Source of the DNA: Celeribacter litoreus
Lineage (GTDB): Bacteria; Pseudomonadota; Alphaproteobacteria; Rhodobacterales; Rhodobacteraceae
Direction of reading: 5' to 3'
Assembly: GCF_020165855.1 (NCBI RefSeq)
Contig: NZ_JAIUFY010000011.1
Span: forward strand, 124,001 to 188,000
Length of the DNA stretch: 64,000 nucleotides
A program made the position numbers and the translations under genes. Under the pieces are notes generated by a model, which was not told the origin of the DNA, ran no database searches, and saw nothing but the letters and a program-made list of their open reading frames with translations. Below, one piece after another: positions 56,765 through 64,000 of this stretch. Within the stretch, counting starts at the first letter, position 1, and the number at the start of each line of letters is the position of its first letter.

Positions 56765-56808
56765 CGGGGCGCTGCCTGCGGAGGGTAGAGCCCTCGGACC
56801 GCGCCCCG
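56765..56808 (-). other. Two-tier stem-loop in the yjbH-yjbF gap
   Basis: An outer 8-bp stem CGGGGCGC/GCGCCCCG (56765-56772 with 56801-56808) encloses an inner 5-bp stem (56781-56785 with 56791-56795). No T-run follows in the minus direction, so it may be a processing or attenuation hairpin between the two genes, not a plain terminator. Confidence 0.5.
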
Positions 56809-56818
56809 TCCAATTTAC

Positions 56819-58951
56819 CTATCTCCAGAACCGGCCCCAACGGTCTTCCAACTCGTTGGTCTGTGTACCGCGTACGACCTCGTAGAGCCTGTTGCGGACC
56901 TCAAGACGAGCGCCGCCGTCACGCTGAACAGGGCGAATGGTTGTGCCGAACCCGCCGAGTGTTGGTTCACCGCTCAGCCAGTCAATTGGGACACTAAACC
57001 GGATGCCTTTGTCGAAGGAGCCTTCGCCGAAGTCATCGAAGGGCACATCGGTCAGAGTGAAGAACGCGCCAACGCGGAAGCCATTGTCGAATTCTCGGTC
57101 GAGAGAGAATGTCGCGCCGATATCACCGGCGAGATAGCGTCCAACGTCAACCTGCCCGAGATATCCCCCTCCGAAATCGTAATATGCGGAGGCATGGCCG
57201 GTGACGACGTCGTAGTCCTGAAAGCCGAAAAGCTGATCGAAGTCACGCTTCTTGGCGTAGTTCACTTCCGCGCCGAGAGCGAGCGGGCCGTTCACTGGCT
57301 TCCAAAGGACTTCCGTCGAAACGCCGCCATACATGGTTTCGAGGTAGCCGGCAGTGACACGACCATACAGGTTCGTGCCTGGGCGGAAGAAATATTCTGC
57401 CGTCAGGTGTTTGATCTGCGTATCCGATTGCTGCGCATAGGCCACAGCATCCGTTCGCACGTGCGGGAGGACTGATGTCGCAGGACGCGTGCTGTTGTCG
57501 AGGTTTCCGATCAGAGGTTGGCGGACCGCGCCAGACAGGATCACGCCGCGCGTGGGTGTAAAGCCGACAACGCCCTGAATGCCGACATCTGCGCGGATAG
57601 GATCGTCCGGATCGAACAGGCTCGGGTCGAGATAAGGCGTCACGCGCCAATCGAAACGAGGGTAGGTGCCCTTGATGTCTGCGGCTTCGGTGCGCGGCGC
57701 ATCTTCGAAATCAGCGCGCGCGAAGCTGAGCCAGGTGCCCTCAAGGTCGAACTCGAGCGCTTCCAGATCTGACCGGCGAAGCGTCATGCGCGATGTGGGC
57801 ATTCCTGCGGCGGTGCTCTCCAACCGGAAGGTCGTGACCGTGTCGGGAAGGTGGTTTGCAAGGACCCTTGCCGTGCGACCGAGGGACTGGGACTTTGCAG
57901 GATACCGTGAGTCGGAAATCCGGACGGTCGCAGTTGTGCCTTGGACCGAAATCCCCTCGAGTTTGATACCCTGTTCTTCGAGCGCTGCGTAGAGAGGGCT
58001 TTCTGTCGTCCTCACGCTCTCTTCGTCCCACGAGAGTGCTGCGGCGCTTTGGCGTGGCATGATCACTGGCGGCGCCTCTTCGAGGCCGCCGACATAGCTC
58101 GGGCGTCTCGGGTTGATCGGCACGCTGGCCATGAAGCCGACTTTCGAGCCGTGCAGCGAATAGGCAGTCAGTTCCACGCCGTTGTCGAACCCGTACGAAA
58201 GCGCGGCATTGAACGGGGTGTTGTGCGCGAAACCGGTCCGAATGACTTCGTTTTCATAGGCGTCGGAAGAATATTCCAACGTGAGGCGCACGCGGTCGGT
58301 CATCTGGTAGGAAGCTGCCGCAAACACCGCCGCATCCCCGGTGAACCATTCTCCGATCGGAACCTTGCCAGCGTCGCTGACCTGACCCACGGTCGACATG
58401 TCACGATCTGAAAAGTGATCGCTCAAAAGCGAGAGCGGGTTCGAGAAGCCGTTGTAGGTTCCGAGGCGACCCCATCCCAAGCCGCCCGTCACGAGGAGGC
58501 GGTCATCCATCAAATGCTTGCTCGCGACGATATATTCCGCCGCAAAAACACCCGTACCCGCGAAATCCTGCAACCCGACCGCAAGGCTCGGGAAGTAGTC
58601 GGTTTCCTCGGTGATCCCGAACTTGAGATCAAAGCTTCGGTCAAACTGTGCGATGTTCCCATTTTGCTGCCGACTGAAATCATCGAGGATCGAATACCGA
58701 AAAGATCCCATTAGCCGTGGTGAGACCTGGAACGTCATCGCATAGAATTGCGCATCGTCGCGGAAGTTTGTGGTCAGCTGCAGATAGCCATCGGGTAGCA
58801 TTTCAGCCGAAGGCACATCGACATATCCTGGGGTGCCGTAGATCGTCGTGGGGAAGCGGAGCTGTCTGTCCTGTTCCTGTGCGGTCAAAGGGGCGCTGGC
58901 AAGCAAGGTGACGGCGACTAGGCAAGACCGGAAAGATCGTTGAAAAACCAC
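56819..58951 (-). CDS. yjbH: YjbH-family outer-membrane exopolysaccharide protein
   Basis: A 710-aa exported protein. Signal peptide (ending PLTA), then a YjbH/GfcD-type beta-barrel pattern starting TTIYGTPGYVDVPSAEMLPDGYL and ending with IDWLSGEPTLGGFGT. In other bacteria it functions in exopolysaccharide secretion with YjbF. GTG start with AAGGGG upstream. It precedes yjbF, the reverse of the E. coli order, and is divergent from ugd. Confidence 0.88.
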   Translation of the reverse strand: MVFQRSFRSCLVAVTLLASAPLTAQEQDRQLRFPTTIYGTPGYVDVPSAEMLPDGYLQLTTNFRDDAQFYAMTFQVSPRLMGSFRYSILDDFSRQQNGNIAQFDRSFDLKFGITEETDYFPSLAVGLQDFAGTGVFAAEYIVASKHLMDDRLLVTGGLGWGRLGTYNGFSNPLSLLSDHFSDRDMSTVGQVSDAGKVPIGEWFTGDAAVFAAASYQMTDRVRLTLEYSSDAYENEVIRTGFAHNTPFNAALSYGFDNGVELTAYSLHGSKVGFMASVPINPRRPSYVGGLEEAPPVIMPRQSAAALSWDEESVRTTESPLYAALEEQGIKLEGISVQGTTATVRISDSRYPAKSQSLGRTARVLANHLPDTVTTFRLESTAAGMPTSRMTLRRSDLEALEFDLEGTWLSFARADFEDAPRTEAADIKGTYPRFDWRVTPYLDPSLFDPDDPIRADVGIQGVVGFTPTRGVILSGAVRQPLIGNLDNSTRPATSVLPHVRTDAVAYAQQSDTQIKHLTAEYFFRPGTNLYGRVTAGYLETMYGGVSTEVLWKPVNGPLALGAEVNYAKKRDFDQLFGFQDYDVVTGHASAYYDFGGGYLGQVDVGRYLAGDIGATFSLDREFDNGFRVGAFFTLTDVPFDDFGEGSFDKGIRFSVPIDWLSGEPTLGGFGTTIRPVQRDGGARLEVRNRLYEVVRGTQTNELEDRWGRFWR

Positions 58952-59402
58952 TCAAATACCCCTTGGAATTTCCGGGACCATAACCTGTGATTGACGCGGA
59001 AAAAACCGAGCGACAGCGTCTGTCATCTGAAATGCGGAAAGTGTGTCTTTCATGCACGCGACGGCCCGCTTTCTGATCATCGACCGACTGGCGTCGAGAG
59101 GAGACTCAATGGTCTAAATTTAAGCAAATATGACCGCTAGGAGTTGCGCTGAAGTTGCCACGGGATAAATCTCCAGAAAACAGTTTACACTAAGTTTTGT
59201 GATGGATATTCCTCGGGGAGAGAACTGTTATTTTTGATGTCGCGCCGCAGATTGGCGAGGTTTCATGACCGTTTTTTCGGTGCTTGAGGGCTTCGGTTGG
59301 GGTGGTCATTTTGATGATGGTGAAGTTGGAGAGTTGACCTCTGTCTGATCTGTTCAGCGAGACCAGTGACGTATGAGTGCTCGTAGAGCGTAAGGTTGAG
59401 AG
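58952..59402. promoter_or_regulatory. Intergenic region between divergent yjbH and ugd
   Basis: A 451-bp gene-free stretch that must hold the promoters of yjbH (minus) and ugd (plus). Base composition drops to a lower GC between 59100 and 59250. I see no credible gene, no strong hairpin and no clear operator in it. Confidence 0.6.
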
Positions 59403-60569
59403 ATGAAGATTGCGGTTGCCGGGCTTGGCTATGTTGGGATGTCGAACGCGGTTTTGCTCGCACAGCATCACGAGGTGATCGCTGTAGATGTTTCGGAAAC
59501 TCGCGTTGAAATGGTTAATGATCTCCGGTCACCGATCGTGGACGCAGAGCTCGAAGATTTTCTGTCTCACAAGGACTTGAAACTGACAGCGACCACGGAT
59601 GCGGAGGCTGCATATCGTGACGCAGATTTCGTGATCGTCGCTACACCAACCAACTACGACACAGTGAACAACTATTTCGACACGTCGTCGGTAGAGGCAG
59701 TGATCGCACAGGTTATTGCGGTCAACACCAAGGCTACGATCATTGTCAAATCGACTATTCCCGTGGGCTTTATCAGTCGTATGCGGGAGGAGATCGGGAC
59801 CGATCAGGTGATCTTCAGCCCTGAATTCCTGCGTGAGGGCCGAGCGCTCTATGATAACCTGTATCCCAGCAGGATCATCGTCGGAGAACGATCCGAGAGG
59901 GCGCAGATTTTTGCCAATCTGTTGCTTGAAGGAGCAGTGAAAAAGGATGTCGACGTTCTTTTCACAGACGCGGACGAAGCAGAGGGAATTAAACTGTTTG
60001 CGAACACCTACCTCGCGATGCGGGTGGCGTTCTTCAACGAGCTCGACAGTTACGCAATGGCGCGCGGGATGGATACACGCCAGATTGTAGAAGGCGTGTC
60101 GCTTGATCCCCGCATTGGCGATCATTATAACAACCCGTCTTTTGGGTACGGCGGGTATTGTCTGCCGAAAGACACAAAGCAGTTGCTCGCGAACTATTCC
60201 GACGTGCCGCAAAACCTGATCGCTGCGATTGTGGACGCCAATCGCACGCGCAAAGATTTCTTAGCAGATCAGGTCATCGCGAAAGAACCAAAGGTCGTTG
60301 GCGTTTATCGTCTCGTTATGAAAGCGGGATCAGACAATTTCCGTCAATCTTCGATTCAGGGGATCATGAAGCGGATCAAGGGGAAAGGCATCGAAGTGAT
60401 TGTCTATGAACCCGTGATAGAGGATGCCGATTTCTTTGGGTCCCGGGTCGTTAAGGATCTGAATACGTTTAAGGCTGAGGCGGATGTGATCATTGCCAAC
60501 CGAATGACCGCTGACGTCGCCGATGTCGCCGAGAAGGTTTTCACCCGCGACCTCTTTGGCTCTGACTAA
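59403..60569 (+). CDS. ugd: UDP-glucose 6-dehydrogenase
   Basis: A 388-aa enzyme of the short E. coli-type class, making UDP-glucuronate for surface polysaccharide. It has the NAD loop [48 protein letters not shown] and the catalytic Cys253 in [25 protein letters not shown] precedes the ATG. It opens the plus-strand polysaccharide group with two glycosyltransferases. Confidence 0.96.
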   Translation: MKIAVAGLGYVGMSNAVLLAQHHEVIAVDVSETRVEMVNDLRSPIVDAELEDFLSHKDLKLTATTDAEAAYRDADFVIVATPTNYDTVNNYFDTSSVEAVIAQVIAVNTKATIIVKSTIPVGFISRMREEIGTDQVIFSPEFLREGRALYDNLYPSRIIVGERSERAQIFANLLLEGAVKKDVDVLFTDADEAEGIKLFANTYLAMRVAFFNELDSYAMARGMDTRQIVEGVSLDPRIGDHYNNPSFGYGGYCLPKDTKQLLANYSDVPQNLIAAIVDANRTRKDFLADQVIAKEPKVVGVYRLVMKAGSDNFRQSSIQGIMKRIKGKGIEVIVYEPVIEDADFFGSRVVKDLNTFKAEADVIIANRMTADVADVAEKVFTRDLFGSD

Positions 60570-60648
60570 AATTCGGGTTTTGTCCTATGATGAGCCTTTT
60601 CGAGGGCGACACAGAAAAATTTGAGACACTCTTACCGAGGGAAACACC

Positions 60649-61752
60649 TTGCATCTGAACATCATTGGAACACGTGGCGTTCCAGCCGCTCACGGCGGCT
60701 TCGAAACATTCGCAGATCACTTGTCCCGGTATCTCGTCAAGAAGGGCTGGTCGGTGAATGTCTATTGCCAAGATGATGATGCGCTCTTTTCAGAAGGTGA
60801 ACAAGATGTCTGGGAAGGCGTGACAAGAACGCATTTTCAAGTCAAACGCAGCGGTCCGGTTGGCACAATGGAGTTCGATCTCAAATGTGTTAAGCATGTT
60901 TTGAAAGAGCCGGGGATCGACCTCGTTCTCGGATACAATACAGCTGTCTTTTGTCTTTTGGAGCGCTTTAAAGGGCGTCGCATCCTGATGAATATGGATG
61001 GTATCGAGTGGAAGCGCACCAAGTGGGGGATCGTGCCGAAAGTTTGGTTCTATCTGAATGAACTTATCGGGGCCAATCTCGCTCATGTGCCCATTGCGGA
61101 TCACCCGGAAATTGCCAACCACGTGCGGGCGCGGTGTTTCAAGACCCCGGTCATGATCCCTTACGGAAGCGACGAAATTTCGAGCGCCCCGTCCAAGTGT
61201 CTAGAGACCTACGGCCTCGAATCTGACCGTTACTTTGTTTCGATCGCACGTATTGAGCCGGAAAACTCGATTTTGGAATTGGTGCAGGGCGCAGCCTCTT
61301 TGCCTGACGGTTTCAAGATGATGGTGCTCGGCAAGTTCGATCCTGAAAACGCTTATCAAAATGCCGTCAAAGCTACTGCAGGTCCGAATGTCGTGTTCCC
61401 GGGCGCAATCTACGAACCGGAAATTGTGCAGGCGCTTCGTTTCCATGCGCGCGGGTATATTCATGGTCATCAGGTCGGGGGAACCAACCCCTCTCTCGTT
61501 GAGGCGCTCGGTGCCGGAAACGCCGTTTTGGCCCATGACAACAAGTTCAATCGTTGGACGGCCGGTGCGGAGCAGTTCTATTTCTCGAATGCGGAAGACG
61601 CCGCACAGCAAATTATCCGTATGTGCAACGATTCTGACGCCGTGGCGACAGCGCAAGCGGCAGCACGGTGCCGTCACCGCGAGAACTTTACTTGGGATCA
61701 TATTCTGGGCACGTATGAGAAGGCTCTTCTGGAGCAGGTGAAAAAGGCCTGA
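60649..61752 (+). CDS. GT4 glycosyltransferase, DUF1972 type
   Basis: A 367-aa glycosyltransferase. It opens LNIIGTRGVPAAHGGFETFADHL, the DUF1972/rhamnosyltransferase WsaF-like start, and has a GT4-type C-terminal domain with SIARIEPENSILELVQGA and HQVGGTNPSLVEALGAGNAV. TTG start well supported by GAGGGAA seven nt upstream; no ATG fits. It lies 79 nt after ugd in the same direction, so a role in exopolysaccharide repeat-unit assembly is likely. Confidence 0.9.
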   Translation: MHLNIIGTRGVPAAHGGFETFADHLSRYLVKKGWSVNVYCQDDDALFSEGEQDVWEGVTRTHFQVKRSGPVGTMEFDLKCVKHVLKEPGIDLVLGYNTAVFCLLERFKGRRILMNMDGIEWKRTKWGIVPKVWFYLNELIGANLAHVPIADHPEIANHVRARCFKTPVMIPYGSDEISSAPSKCLETYGLESDRYFVSIARIEPENSILELVQGAASLPDGFKMMVLGKFDPENAYQNAVKATAGPNVVFPGAIYEPEIVQALRFHARGYIHGHQVGGTNPSLVEALGAGNAVLAHDNKFNRWTAGAEQFYFSNAEDAAQQIIRMCNDSDAVATAQAAARCRHRENFTWDHILGTYEKALLEQVKKA

Positions 61753-61930
61753 GCCGGGTCATAATCGCATCCTCCATCGTAGAAAATGGACGTCGTGCCG
61801 TGTCTTGTGGTGAGTGTGTTGCGTCTGTGAGACGGGGGCGAACGGTCGGTTAGGCCATGTTTTGCCTTTTGGAGTGATATTTCCTCAAGCGTCGGCGGTG
61901 TGGCCGAATTGCTTGCTAGAGGAGATAGAA

Positions 61931-62197
61931 ATGATAAACCCATTTATCGGGCGTGCTGCGCCTTTGTCCGGGCCTGCAAAGGACGTCTTCCCGATCACGC
62001 CCGACGATGCACTGGATCTGCCGAATGTTGCCGTTGCACTCTACGTCGAAACCGGCGGTGCGCTTCGCATCACAACGGTCTCGGGAGCGATCCGAACTCT
62101 CTCGGTTGACGACATGTGCATCCTTCCGGTCGGGGTTCTGCGGGTGCATGCGACCGGGACGACGGCGTCCGCAATTCACGGGTTTTCGCTCGCATGA
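61931..62197 (+). CDS. Spike base protein, rcc01079-like
   Basis: An 88-aa protein resembling the gene-transfer-agent head-spike base of Rhodobacter capsulatus (rcc01079/GhsA): N-terminal NPFIGRAAPLSGPAKDVFPIT, VAVALYVETGGALRIT, and the C-terminal LPVGVLRVHATGTTASAI. AGGAGATAGAA precedes the ATG at 61931. Its stop overlaps the next gene by 4 nt (ATGA). It sits between two glycosyltransferase genes in a polysaccharide locus; no other phage or GTA genes are present. The assignment rests on pattern recognition. Confidence 0.7.
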   Translation: MINPFIGRAAPLSGPAKDVFPITPDDALDLPNVAVALYVETGGALRITTVSGAIRTLSVDDMCILPVGVLRVHATGTTASAIHGFSLA

Positions 62198-63237
62198 AAC
62201 TGTGTTGTGATCTCTCAATGACATCGCGGTCTCGTCGATCACGATGGGCCGCTCCATACGAGCGGAATGGAACACTTCCGAGGGCTGTCGCAGACTATGA
62301 GAATGATCGTTTTGGCGGTGCAAATCGACGTTTTTTCGAAGAGTTTCACAGTTTCTCACGACCTTCCGACGCGTGGCATTTTGATGCCGAAGGCAATGCG
62401 ACGCAAGTCGGTGCTGATCAGGCGCGCCGCACCGCGAGTTTTGGAGACGGGACGCGGCGCGGGCTGCTTTTGGAAACCGAGCGTCGAAATGAGTTGCCTT
62501 ACTCGAACATGGATGGTGCCGTGCCCGGAAGCCTCGTGAGCGGCGGTGCTTTGCCCGTAAACTGGGCGGTTTCAGGCATTGCTCAGTCTGCTCTGACCGT
62601 CGAAAATGTGTCCCTTGTCAACGGCCTGCCGAACCTTCGATTGCGTGTGAGCGGCACTTTGCAAGGGACGATGTATGTGTTTTTGTCGTCCGCAACGTCC
62701 ATTCCAGCGTCGGTTGCCGAGACGTGGTCTCTGTCGCTATGGGCCGGACTTGCCTCCGGTTCAATGACCAATGTCTCCGACATCTCTCTGCATGCATCCG
62801 GCTGGACCAGTGGAGCGGGTTATGTGAGCGGTTCTCCTTTTTCCGGCCTGGACTTCTCAACGGTGTTGAGCGCGAATCCGGTATTGTTTGAGTGTCAGGG
62901 ATCTCTCTCCGGCGCTCAGACCGAGTGTATCCGTCCTGCATTGCGACTCGCTGCGTCGGGCGAAATTGACCTGACACTCGATCTCTTGATGCCGAATGCG
63001 ACCGATGGAAAACGTGCCTTCGCGGGCCTTCCCACGAGCGCAATTTCTGCTCAGCAATCTGCCGAAAACATCGTGATCACGGGGATCGCCCCTGCAACCT
63101 ACGATGTTGTCGTTCGCTCAGAGGCGCTCGGCGAAAGTGTACGGTCAAACGAACAGGTCACGGATGCCTATTGGCCCAAGGGAGTCTCGGATGACATTGT
63201 TAGATCTGTTTGTTTTTACCCGCCAGGCACTCAGTAA
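62194..63237 (+). CDS. Phage head-spike fibre-like protein
   Basis: A 347-aa protein coupled to the spike base gene (ATGA overlap). The segment RRGLLLETERRNELPYSN matches the family's typical RGLLIEEARTNLL pattern, and PTSAISAQQSAENIVITGI matches its second conserved block. Between them is a long Ser/Gly/Thr-rich jelly-roll-like stretch (about residues 95-250) of carbohydrate-binding appearance. No signal peptide. The likely role is a head-spike fibre binding a surface polysaccharide. An ATG 24 nt downstream is an alternative start. Confidence 0.65.
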   Translation: MKLCCDLSMTSRSRRSRWAAPYERNGTLPRAVADYENDRFGGANRRFFEEFHSFSRPSDAWHFDAEGNATQVGADQARRTASFGDGTRRGLLLETERRNELPYSNMDGAVPGSLVSGGALPVNWAVSGIAQSALTVENVSLVNGLPNLRLRVSGTLQGTMYVFLSSATSIPASVAETWSLSLWAGLASGSMTNVSDISLHASGWTSGAGYVSGSPFSGLDFSTVLSANPVLFECQGSLSGAQTECIRPALRLAASGEIDLTLDLLMPNATDGKRAFAGLPTSAISAQQSAENIVITGIAPATYDVVVRSEALGESVRSNEQVTDAYWPKGVSDDIVRSVCFYPPGTQ

Positions 63238-63312
63238 AGCACCTTTCGCCTTTGATCTAAGGGCCGGTGTGATAGGCTGCTTTAAGCAGATAAAACAAGA
63301 AACGGTTTGGGA

Positions 63313-64000
63313 ATGTTGACAGTACTTTGCGTTCATCAGGGCACGGAAAAATACGGATCTGACAAGAGCTTTATAGCCGCCGTTTCAGCGCTTGAGGCGG
63401 CGTCGGGGATCGACACTCAAATCCTGCTTCCGGGCAGCGGTGGGATCGACGATCTCATCAAGGACGCAAAGCTGTCACCGGCGCACTCCCGATATCTTTG
63501 GGTCTTGCGCAAAGCCGGATTTGTGAAATCCATGACGCTCGGTCTGCCGCGCAATCTGGCCGCACTTTTCAGGGCGATGAGCGACCTGAAAAAATATGAC
63601 CTTGTCTATGTCAACACGGCTGTCATCGTCGATTTTCTTTTCGCCTCAATCCTGACACGGCGCCGAGTGATCGTGCACGTGCGAGAAATTCCGGTGGGAA
63701 TGGCGATGACAGTCATTCGCAAGCTTCTGATCCTTGCGAAGTCGCAGGTCATTTTTAACTCACATGCGACGGCAAAAGCGTTCGACCTGCCGAAGGGGCA
63801 AGATCAAGCGGTCGTCTATAATGGGTTTGAACCTCCAGAGCCGTTCGAAAAGGCACCGTATGATGGCGAGCGCCCCTTACGCGTTTTGTGCATCGGTCGT
63901 CTGAACGCGTGGAAGGGGCAGGAAGTGCTCGTGCAGGCCTGTGCGCTGCTCTCTGAAGAAGAGCGCAAACAGCTTAATGTCCGGATCGTCGGCGGCGTTT
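63313..64000 (+). CDS. GT4 glycosyltransferase, N-terminal part
   Basis: The frame runs off the window; 229 residues are visible. It starts MLTVLCVHQGTEKYGSDKSF with the family's GT4 donor-free N-terminal Rossmann domain, then VIVHVREIP, FNSHATAKAF, and the beginning of the second domain with LCIGRLNAWKGQEVLVQA, a typical GT4 segment. It follows the spike-fibre gene by 75 nt in the same direction. Probably a second transferase of the exopolysaccharide locus. Confidence 0.88.
   Translation, partial: MLTVLCVHQGTEKYGSDKSFIAAVSALEAASGIDTQILLPGSGGIDDLIKDAKLSPAHSRYLWVLRKAGFVKSMTLGLPRNLAALFRAMSDLKKYDLVYVNTAVIVDFLFASILTRRRVIVHVREIPVGMAMTVIRKLLILAKSQVIFNSHATAKAFDLPKGQDQAVVYNGFEPPEPFEKAPYDGERPLRVLCIGRLNAWKGQEVLVQACALLSEEERKQLNVRIVGGV

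Noticed and set aside
61931-63237. Possibility of a prophage or full GTA cluster
   Set aside because: Only the spike-like pair is present; no capsid, portal, terminase, tail or integrase genes are seen in the flanks.

Overview
The window is a gene-dense, high-GC stretch of an alphaproteobacterial chromosome, most probably Rhodobacterales/Roseobacter group. The evidence is the cytochrome aa3 order ctaC-ctaB-small ORF-ctaG-ctaE, the Tad pilus layout with an OmpA-like lipoprotein where CpaD is expected, a rcc01079-type spike base protein, and family features shared with Rhodobacteraceae. This placement is by recognition, not by alignment. No tRNA, rRNA, IS element or CRISPR array was seen.

Layout. 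1-4.3 kb: 3' end of ftsH, a tam-like methyltransferase, chorismate mutase, folD and a 3-hydroxyisobutyrate-dehydrogenase-family reductase. 4.3-7.5 kb: an AAA ATPase divergent from an uncharacterised polytopic membrane protein. 7.5-18.3 kb: a tight-adherence (Tad/Flp type IVb) pilus locus on the minus strand. It runs two near-identical flp pilins, terminator, cpaB, terminator, cpaC, OmpA-like lipoprotein, cpaE/tadZ, cpaF/tadA, tadB, tadC, two TPR lipoproteins and the prepilin peptidase. 18.7-22.7 kb: a lytic transglycosylase, then a minus-strand trio resembling a decaprenylphosphoryl-ribose epimerase pair (DprE1/DprE2-like) plus a flippase/LPG-synthase-like membrane protein. 22.8-26.0 kb: the two subunits of a 3-oxoacid CoA-transferase, separated by a GSCFA and an SGNH-like gene. 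26.3-27.3 kb: an Asp/His-repeat secreted protein and a membrane-anchored LuxR-type regulator.

27.4-33 kb: topA, dprA (with a CtrA-like box) and tldD. 33-37.4 kb: cytochrome c oxidase subunits II and III and assembly factors (ctaC, ctaB, a 53-aa membrane peptide, ctaG, ctaE, surf1); subunit I is not here. 37.4-54.5 kb is mostly housekeeping: thrC, an M16 peptidase, GNAT, a D2HGDH/GlcD-type FAD enzyme, apt, mtnP, pabB, a pabC-like gene, a SulP transporter, a flavin reductase, GNAT, EcsC, ptsP, DUF4260, lysC, DUF1178 and Nudix. 54.6-64 kb is an envelope/exopolysaccharide region: waaA, yjbF, yjbH, ugd, a TTG-started GT4 glycosyltransferase, a two-gene spike-base/spike-fibre cassette of gene-transfer-agent/phage type, and a truncated second GT4 glycosyltransferase.

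The most unusual points are the GTA-type head-spike cassette inside the exopolysaccharide locus, the DprE1/DprE2-like pair with the residue equivalent to mycobacterial Cys387 replaced by Ala, the CoA-transferase subunits split by SGNH-fold genes, the Asp-repeat protein next to a membrane LuxR regulator, the terminator-insulated cpaB and recently homogenised flp duplicates, and several regulatory elements (a Shine-Dalgarno-masking hairpin, a LacI-type palindrome and a CtrA-like site at dprA). Several starts were moved inward or to TTG/GTG on ribosome-binding-site and family grounds; this is stated in each entry.
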